Assembly: GCF_024436375.1 (NCBI RefSeq)
Contig: NZ_JAFMZM010000006.1
Location: 1 to 64,000 of the forward strand
Reading direction: 5' to 3'
Length of the DNA: 64,000 nt
Origin: Nocardioides astragali
GTDB lineage: Bacteria > Actinomycetota > Actinomycetes > Propionibacteriales > Nocardioidaceae
In this document: one piece after another, positions 51,602 through 64,000 of the stretch
How the letters are laid out: the number at the start of each line of letters is the position of its first letter
How positions within the stretch are numbered: position 1 is the first letter of the stretch
The notes under the pieces: model-generated
Database searches by the model: none
Told to the model about the DNA's origin: nothing
What the model saw: only the letters and a program-made list of their open reading frames with translations
Program-made: the position numbers and the translations under genes

Positions 51602-53010
51602 AGGGCCTCAAGGCACTCGTGCTCGGCGCGCTCACCGCGATCGTGCTCTCCGGGTGCGACGCCAGCGTCTACTCCCTGCCGCTACCCGGCGGCCCCGACG
51701 TCGGGGAGAATCCGATCACCGTCAAGGTGGAGTTCGCCGACGTGCTCGACCTGGTTCCCCAGTCGACGGTCAAGGTCAACGACGTGAGCGTGGGCAAGGT
51801 GACCGCCATCGACCTCGAGGGCTACCAGGCCCTCGTCACGCTCCAGGTGCGGCGTGACGTCGAGCTCCCCGACAACGCCGTCGCCGAGCTGCGCCAGACC
51901 AGCCTGCTCGGGGAGAAGTTCGTCCAGCTGAGCGCTCCCGAGCAGGGCGCGAGCGCGAACGCGCTCGCCGACGGCGACACCATCCCGATCGGGCGCTCGG
52001 GTCGCAACCCGGAGGTCGAGGAGGTCCTTGGCGCGCTGAGCCTGCTGCTCAACGGCGGAGGTGTCGCACAGCTCAAGACCATCACCCAGGAGCTCAACCT
52101 GGCGCTGGAGGGCCGGGAGGACTCGGCGAGGTCGGTGCTGCGCCAGCTGCGGGTCTTCACGGCGCAGCTCGACGAGAACAAGGCCGACATCGTCAACGCG
52201 ATCGAGTCGCTCAACCGCCTCGCCATCGCGGCGGAGGAGCAGCTGCCGATCATCGACAAGGCCCTCGAGGAGCTGCCCAGCGCCCTCGACTCGATCAACC
52301 GGCAGCGCGACGACCTGGTCGAGATGCTGACGGCCCTCGACCAGCTCTCGTCGGTCGCCGTCGACGTCATCGCGAAGTCCAAGGACGCCACGATCACCTC
52401 GCTGAAGCGGCTCAACCCCGTGCTGACCCAGCTGGCCGCCTCCGGGGACGACTTCACCAACGCGTTCCACGTCTTCTTGACCTACCCGTTCGTCGACGAC
52501 GTCGTCGGTCGCGACCCGCAGGTGGCCCGCAACCTGCACATGGGCGACTACACCAACCTCTCCATCACCCTCGACGTCGACATCGCCGGTGGCGCGAGCG
52601 CCACCCCGTCGCTGCCCACCAACCTGCCCACGGTGATCGACCCGACCGTGATCGTCAACGACGTCCTCGCCTGCCTCCAGAGCGGGTCGCTCGCCAGTGA
52701 GGCCTGCAAGAAGGTCCTGGCCAACCTCGAGAAGCTCGCCCAGCTCCGCGAGGAGTGCGCGAAGCCGGAGAACAAGGACAAGGACGTGTGCCGCGAGCTC
52801 AACGCGATCCCCGGCCTGCCGTCCCCGCCGGTCCCCTTGCCCAGCTCGACGCTTCCGACGGTCCTGCCGACCACCCTGATCCCCACGGGGCTGCCGCGGG
52901 CCGGCACGGACGAGCGGCCGCGTCCCGGCAATCCGACGGTGCGCGACCTGATGGACCTCTACGACCCGGCGCTGGTCAGCCTCCTGATCCCGGGGATGGT
53001 GCAGCGATGA
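51598..53010 (+). CDS. MceE family lipoprotein
   Basis: 470 aa. The N-terminus is a lipoprotein signal (LKALVLGALTAIVLSGC, lipobox LSGC with Cys20), as in mycobacterial MceE/LprK. MCE domain (PQSTVKVNDVSVGKVTAI) and helical part, then a Pro/Leu-rich C-terminal stretch (LPSPPVPLPSSTLPTVLPT). Six of six Mce proteins are thus present in the normal A-F order. Confidence 0.9.
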   Translation: MKGLKALVLGALTAIVLSGCDASVYSLPLPGGPDVGENPITVKVEFADVLDLVPQSTVKVNDVSVGKVTAIDLEGYQALVTLQVRRDVELPDNAVAELRQTSLLGEKFVQLSAPEQGASANALADGDTIPIGRSGRNPEVEEVLGALSLLLNGGGVAQLKTITQELNLALEGREDSARSVLRQLRVFTAQLDENKADIVNAIESLNRLAIAAEEQLPIIDKALEELPSALDSINRQRDDLVEMLTALDQLSSVAVDVIAKSKDATITSLKRLNPVLTQLAASGDDFTNAFHVFLTYPFVDDVVGRDPQVARNLHMGDYTNLSITLDVDIAGGASATPSLPTNLPTVIDPTVIVNDVLACLQSGSLASEACKKVLANLEKLAQLREECAKPENKDKDVCRELNAIPGLPSPPVPLPSSTLPTVLPTTLIPTGLPRAGTDERPRPGNPTVRDLMDLYDPALVSLLIPGMVQR

Positions 53011-54299
53011 TCACCCGTCGGACCAAGCTGCAGCTCCTGGTGTTCGCCATCATCACCCTCGTCGGCGTCAGCTTCGTGGGCGCACGCTACGCCCGCCTCG
53101 ACCGCGTGTTCCTCGACCAGAGCTACACGGTCGTGGCCCATTTCGCCGACTCCGGCGGTGCGTTCGAGGGCGCGGAGGTCTCCTACCGCGGTGTCCGTGT
53201 CGGTCAGGTCGAGGAGCTGGTCCTCACCGACGACGGGGTGGACATCCTCCTCGACATCGACAACGAGTTCGACGACATCCCCGCCGACGCGCACGCCCTC
53301 GTGGGCAACCGCTCGGCGGTCGGAGAGCAGTACGTCGAGCTCCAGCCGCAGAGCACGAAGGGGCCGTTCCTCCGGGACCACTCCGAGATCGCCCGCGACC
53401 GCACCACGACCCCGATCCAGACCGACACCCTCCTGACGCACCTCGACGAGACCGTCCGCAGCGTCGACCCCGACGACCTGCGCACGGTCACCTCGGAGTT
53501 CGGACTGGCCTTCGACGGCGCCGGCGAGGACCTGCAGACGATCCTCGACAGCAGCAACGCCTTCATCACCGCGGCGGAGGAGAACTTCGAGGTCACCGTC
53601 GACCTGATCCGCGACAGCAACACCGTCCTCAACGGGCAGATCGACTCCGAGCGCGCGTTCCGCCGGTTCGCTCGCGACATGTCCACCTTCTCCACGACGG
53701 TGGCCAACCACGACCAGGACCTCCGCAAGCTCATCGAGGACGGCTCGCTCGGCGCCAACGAGCTCCGCGTCTTCCTGGAGGAGAACGAGATCGAGCTCGG
53801 GGAGCTGATCAACAACCTCGTCACGACCGGCGAGGTCGTGGTCAAGCACCTCGACGGCGTCGAGCAGCTCCTCGTGCTCTATCCCTACGTCGTCGAGGGT
53901 GGCTTCACCGTGGTGTCCAAGTCGCCCGGCACCGGGCTGTACGACGCCCACTTCGGCATGGTGATGACCGACAACCCCCACGTGTGCCTCGAGGGCTACG
54001 AGGGCACCGATCGCCGCTCGCCCCTCGACGGCAGCAGCCGGCCGATGAACGAGGCGGCGAGGTGCACGGCCCCCGCGGCGAAGACGAACGCCCGAGGCGC
54101 ACAGAACATCCAGGCCCCGCGTGCCGCGACGGGATGGGGGGGACCCGCGGACTTCGCCTACGACCCCGAGACGGGCACGCTGACCTCTGATCCCGCGCTC
54201 GTCCAACGCCTGGAGCGAGCCGGTAGCGTGGCTCCCCGCAGCCTCGGAGAGGAGACGTGGAAGTGGCTCTACCTCCAGCCCCTGCTGGCGCGCGACTGA
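53007..54299 (+). CDS. MceF family protein
   Basis: 430 aa. Anchor LQLLVFAIITLVGVSFVGAR, MCE domain (FEGAEVSYRGVRVGQVEELV), helical channel (NNLVTTGEVVVKHLDGVEQL) and a C-terminal part with two Cys (NPHVCLEGYEG, EAARCTAPAAK). ATG at 53007 overlaps the mceE stop. Its 3' end overlaps the next gene by 43 bases. Confidence 0.9.
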   Translation: MITRRTKLQLLVFAIITLVGVSFVGARYARLDRVFLDQSYTVVAHFADSGGAFEGAEVSYRGVRVGQVEELVLTDDGVDILLDIDNEFDDIPADAHALVGNRSAVGEQYVELQPQSTKGPFLRDHSEIARDRTTTPIQTDTLLTHLDETVRSVDPDDLRTVTSEFGLAFDGAGEDLQTILDSSNAFITAAEENFEVTVDLIRDSNTVLNGQIDSERAFRRFARDMSTFSTTVANHDQDLRKLIEDGSLGANELRVFLEENEIELGELINNLVTTGEVVVKHLDGVEQLLVLYPYVVEGGFTVVSKSPGTGLYDAHFGMVMTDNPHVCLEGYEGTDRRSPLDGSSRPMNEAARCTAPAAKTNARGAQNIQAPRAATGWGGPADFAYDPETGTLTSDPALVQRLERAGSVAPRSLGEETWKWLYLQPLLARD

Positions 54300-54889
54300 C
54301 CCCCAGGGTCCGGATCGCGACCGCCGCCGTGCTGGCGCTGGTCGTGGCCGCCTGCGTCGCGCTGCTGATCTGGATGTCCGTCGCCGGCCGGGCAGCTGCC
54401 GACGGTGGCCTGAACCTGCCCGACGAGCGCGAGCAGGTGATGAGCCTGACCGACCAGTTCGTGAAGCGCCTCGGCACCTACAGCCCCGACATGCTCGACG
54501 ACTCGGGGCAGATGCCGGCCTACCGCGAGCAGGTCCGTGAGGTCATCACGCCGAAGTTCGCGGCCGACTTCGACAAGGAGGTCGCCACCGCCGAGCAGCT
54601 CGTCGCCCAGGGAGGCATCACCCGCTCCGCCGACGTCTTCGCCACCGCGGTGTCCTCCATCGACGACGACTCCGCACGGGTCCTGGTGGCCGGAGCGTTC
54701 ACCGACAGCTACGAGCAGGGCACCGGTGAGAAGGCCCGGACGATCGACCAGGAGCCGCTGCCGTTCCGCTTCACCGTCGACCTGGTGATGATCGAGGGGG
54801 AGTGGCTCGTGGACGACTTCTCGCCCGTGAGCAACCCCGACGACGCCGCCGGCAGCGGTGCCGGCACTGACGAGGGGAGCACGCCATGA
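54257..54889 (+). CDS. Mce-associated membrane protein
   Basis: 210 aa from a GTG at 54257 inside the end of mceF. One transmembrane helix (VRIATAAVLALVVAACVALLI, shown here in part) near residues 18-42, then an extracytoplasmic alpha+beta domain ending GEWLVDDFSPVSNP, typical of Mce-associated (Mam) proteins, which stabilise Mce complexes. Overlaps the next gene by 4 bases. Confidence 0.82.
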   Translation: MEVALPPAPAGARLTPRVRIATAAVLALVVAACVALLIWMSVAGRAAADGGLNLPDEREQVMSLTDQFVKRLGTYSPDMLDDSGQMPAYREQVREVITPKFAADFDKEVATAEQLVAQGGITRSADVFATAVSSIDDDSARVLVAGAFTDSYEQGTGEKARTIDQEPLPFRFTVDLVMIEGEWLVDDFSPVSNPDDAAGSGAGTDEGSTP

Positions 54890-55710
54890 GCGACGCCCCC
54901 ACCTGGTACGACCTCCTCGACGTCTCCCGCGACGCCTCCGCCGAGGACATCCGGGCCGCCTGGCGGACCCAGATCGCCGACCTCGAGCCGGGGGATCGGC
55001 GCTTCGACGCCCTCAACCGTGCCGCGAAGGTCCTGCTCGATCCCGAGGCCCGGGCGGCGTACGACGCCGGGCTCCCGCGGGGCGACGACACGGACCCGAC
55101 CGACGGTGAGGAGCCGGGTCTCGTGACAGGCGCCGGAGCGCCTTCCTCGACCAGCGGTGGCGCCGGAGCGCCTTCCTCGACCAGCGGTGGCGCCGGAGCG
55201 CCTTCCTCGACCGGCGGTGGCGCCGGTGTCCCCTCGTGGCTGCTGGCCGGTCTCGGCGTCCTGGCCGCTGGGCTGGTGGTGGCCACGATCTGGATGTGGA
55301 CCGCACGGGAGGACGGCGGGGACGACTCCGCCGCCCGGGACGCGCAGGTCGCCGCCGAGCGCGCCGTCGTACCTGTGCTGTCCTACGACTACGAGCACCT
55401 CGAGGCCGACCAGAAGGCCGCGCAGGCATTGATGACCGGCAACTACCGCGAGGAGTACGACAAGCTCTTCACGGTGCTGGAGGAGAACGCCCCCCAGACG
55501 CAGACGAAGGTCACCGCCTCCGTCATCGCCTCCGGGATCGTCCGTGCGAGCGAGGAGCGGGTGCAGGTGCTGGTCTTCGTGGACCGTCCCACCACCAACA
55601 AGCTCAGCGCCGAACCCGTGGTCTACAAGGACCAGGTGACGCTCGCGATGCAGCTCGTCGACGGCGAGTGGCTGGTCGACGACCTGATCACCTCGCCCGT
55701 CCAGGGGTAG
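54886..55710 (+). CDS. Mce-associated protein with degenerate J-like domain
   Basis: 274 aa. Residues 1-65 resemble a DnaJ J-domain (TWYDLLDVSRDASAEDIRAAW and AAKVLLDPEARAAYDAG) but the HPD tripeptide that triggers Hsp70 is absent; the place reads DLEPGD. A linker of three GAGAPSSTSG-type repeats follows (about 82-111), then a transmembrane helix (LLAGLGVLAAGLVVATIWMW) and a Mce-associated domain ending GEWLVDDLITSPVQG, similar to the preceding gene. Last gene of the mce operon. Confidence 0.82.
   Translation: MSDAPTWYDLLDVSRDASAEDIRAAWRTQIADLEPGDRRFDALNRAAKVLLDPEARAAYDAGLPRGDDTDPTDGEEPGLVTGAGAPSSTSGGAGAPSSTSGGAGAPSSTGGGAGVPSWLLAGLGVLAAGLVVATIWMWTAREDGGDDSAARDAQVAAERAVVPVLSYDYEHLEADQKAAQALMTGNYREEYDKLFTVLEENAPQTQTKVTASVIASGIVRASEERVQVLVFVDRPTTNKLSAEPVVYKDQVTLAMQLVDGEWLVDDLITSPVQG
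55131..55220 (+). repeat. Three tandem 30-base repeats inside the J-like Mce-associated gene
   Basis: The 30-base unit containing CGCCGGAGCGCCTTCCTCGA repeats nearly perfectly three times, in frame, encoding the 10-residue linker repeat GAGAPSSTSG. Copies differ by one or two bases, suggesting recent slippage and possible length variation between strains. Confidence 0.85.
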
Positions 55711-55782
55711 CGCCCTGGGTGCTCAACCTTGGACAAGGGCTGCACTCGAAGCCCCCGGAGGAATGTTTGCGGCGCGCCCTGC

Positions 55783-55811
55783 TTGACCAGGAGCGCTCGG
55801 GCGTTCATCAT
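55783..55811 (+). promoter_or_regulatory. Candidate distal promoter of rpoBC
   Basis: TTGACC, a 17-base spacer and CATCAT. The -35 is good and the -10 weak. Confidence 0.35.
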
Positions 55812-55858
55812 CGTCGGCAACGCGTGGCACTCTTCCCTCTGGGAAATCGACCCCGCGT

Positions 55859-55887
55859 TTGAGGCGTGTCCTGATCTGCGCTATCGT
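55859..55887 (+). promoter_or_regulatory. Candidate main promoter of rpoBC
   Basis: TTGAGG (55859-55864), exactly 17 bases, then TATCGT (55882-55887), a good housekeeping sigma pattern, about 98 bases before the rpoB start. Independent of the mce operon upstream. The rest of the 274-base gap (55711-55984) shows no gene. Confidence 0.6.
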
Positions 55888-55984
55888 GTCTCCTTGCGCC
55901 TGCCCTCAGATGCCCGACGCCCTCCGGACGGCTGTCGTGGTGGTCGGCCGGCGCCGATCAGTTGCTCATTTGTGAGGACACCTC

Positions 55985-59566
<3,582 letters not shown>

Positions 59567-59577
59567 GTGATGCCGCT

Positions 59578-59620
59578 GCCGCTGGTCGCACGAGGGACGT
59601 CGTCCCTCGCGACCAGCGGC
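59578..59620 (+). promoter_or_regulatory. Long hairpin between rpoB and rpoC
   Basis: Outer stem GCCGCTGGTCGC / GCGACCAGCGGC (12 bp) and inner stem GAGGGAC / GTCCCTC with a 3-base loop, separated by a 2-base bulge. It lies 11 bases after the rpoB stop and 58 bases before the rpoC start; a T5 run occurs only at 59646-59650, too far for a classical terminator. Possible attenuator or RNase III site adjusting the RpoB:RpoC ratio. Confidence 0.6.
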
Positions 59621-59678
59621 GGCGGACCTCAGTCGCCTACTCACCGTTTTTCGTAACAACTGAAGGGTTGCAGCCATC

Positions 59679-63524
<3,846 letters not shown>

Positions 63525-63536
63525 TCGAGTCGCACA

Positions 63537-63575
63537 CCGAGCCCCGGTCTCCCCTCGTGGGAGGCCGGGGCTCGG
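63537..63575 (+). terminator. Terminator after rpoC
   Basis: Stem CCGAGCCCCGG / CCGGGGCTCGG (11 bp) capped by CTCCC / GGGAG, 12 bases after the rpoC stop, followed by CGCATTTCGG. Strong hairpin with a short T run. Confidence 0.75.
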
Positions 63576-63644
63576 CGCATTTCGGCGGCAGCCGAAAGTC
63601 AGGCCTAGTTCGGTGTCACGCTGCCCACCTGAGAGAATCCGGAC

Positions 63645-64000
63645 GTGACGACCCCCACCTCGACCGACGTCCTCGTCGTCGGCGCCGGCCCCGCCGGGTC
63701 GGCGGCGGCGGCCTGGGCAGCGCGTGCCGGGCTCGACGTCGTCCTCGCGGACGCGGCCATGTTCCCGCGCGACAAGACCTGCGGCGACGGCCTGACCCCG
63801 CGGGCGATCGGGGAGATGCAGAAGCTCGGCCTCGAGGACTGGCTGCGCGCCCACACGGTCAACCAGGGCCTGCGCGCCCACGGCTTCGGCCAGACGCTGC
63901 TGCTGCCCTGGCCCGGGCCGCAGTCGCCGGGCTCCGCCCTGCCGGACTGGGGGTCCGCGGTGGCTCGCACCGAGCTCGACGACCACCTGCGCACGGTGGC
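63645..64000 (+). CDS. Geranylgeranyl reductase-like FAD-dependent oxidoreductase, 5' part
   Basis: Partial; runs off the right edge after about 118 codons. GTG start at 63645 gives TSTDVLVVGAGPAGSAAAAW, an FAD-binding Rossmann GxGxxG, then ADAAMFPRDKTCGDGLTPRA, the FPRxKxCGDGL signature of the geranylgeranyl reductase/menaquinone-reductase (MenJ-like) family. These enzymes reduce isoprenoid double bonds, for example in menaquinone. Assignment is to the family only. Confidence 0.82.
   Translation, partial: MTTPTSTDVLVVGAGPAGSAAAAWAARAGLDVVLADAAMFPRDKTCGDGLTPRAIGEMQKLGLEDWLRAHTVNQGLRAHGFGQTLLLPWPGPQSPGSALPDWGSAVARTELDDHLRTV

Noticed and set aside
55131..55220. Short regularly spaced repeats, possible CRISPR
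   Set aside because: The 30-base units are directly joined without spacers and are in frame within a coding gene.

Overview
The window is about 70% G+C and carries the conserved actinobacterial core locus tRNA-Thr / tRNA-Met / rpmG / MaoC-like dehydratase pair / murB / tRNA-Trp / secE / nusG / rplK / rplA / rplJ / rplL / mce operon / rpoB / rpoC. Many starts are GTG or TTG, many genes overlap by 4 bases (ATGA or GTGA), and there is a complete Mce lipid-import operon with its Mkl-type ATPase. This points to a high-G+C actinomycete. Protein style and gene order look most like Nocardioides or a relative, but that genus call is inference.

Layout. 0-4 kb: the first codons of a 2-oxoacid:ferredoxin oxidoreductase alpha subunit on the minus strand, divergent from a complete sulfate/thiosulfate ABC importer (lipoprotein, two permeases, ATPase). 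4-10 kb: a free-standing cobalamin-binding protein with a CarH-type motif, an isochorismatase-like hydrolase, a GlxA-type AraC regulator, a MocR regulator divergent from a flavin-type split-barrel protein, and an amino-acid permease. 9.8-11.8 kb: a lower-G+C patch of poorly known genes (2H phosphoesterase-like, unknown 146-aa protein, Nudix). 11.8-16.1 kb: yajQ, tRNA-Tyr, and an operon of mannose-isomerase-like enzyme, sugar kinase and MFS transporter. 16.1-21 kb: secreted barrel-like protein, small HTH protein with an operator over its start, SCO6745-family protein, histidine phosphatase, metallophosphoesterase, glycosyltransferase. 21-25 kb: homogentisate catabolism (fumarylacetoacetase plus an unknown partner gene, divergent from homogentisate dioxygenase across a perfect palindrome), then truncated haemoglobin. 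25-34.4 kb: heterodimeric ABC exporter with one dead ATP site, YdeP/FdhF-type molybdoenzyme, pirin, 3-methyladenine glycosylase, amidase.

34.4-64 kb is the core translation/transcription block. The ribosomal genes are interrupted by a lipoprotein gene and a DnaB-C/RecA-like ATPase gene between rplA and rplJ. A strong terminator after rplL separates the ribosomal genes from an eleven-gene mce operon (ATPase, two YrbE permeases, MceA-F, two Mce-associated membrane proteins). rpoB has its own promoter(s), is separated from rpoC by a long hairpin, and the window ends inside a geranylgeranyl-reductase-like flavoprotein gene.

I found no rRNA, CRISPR array, insertion sequence, prophage or integrase. 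The most unusual items are: an ABC half-exporter that has lost its Walker A motif but keeps LSGGQ; the stand-alone Wx9EH cobalamin protein; the unknown gene fused into the homogentisate operon where a maleylacetoacetate isomerase would be expected; a Mce-accessory protein with a J-like domain lacking HPD; and a 23-codon micro-ORF that links mceB to mceC by stop/start overlaps at both ends.
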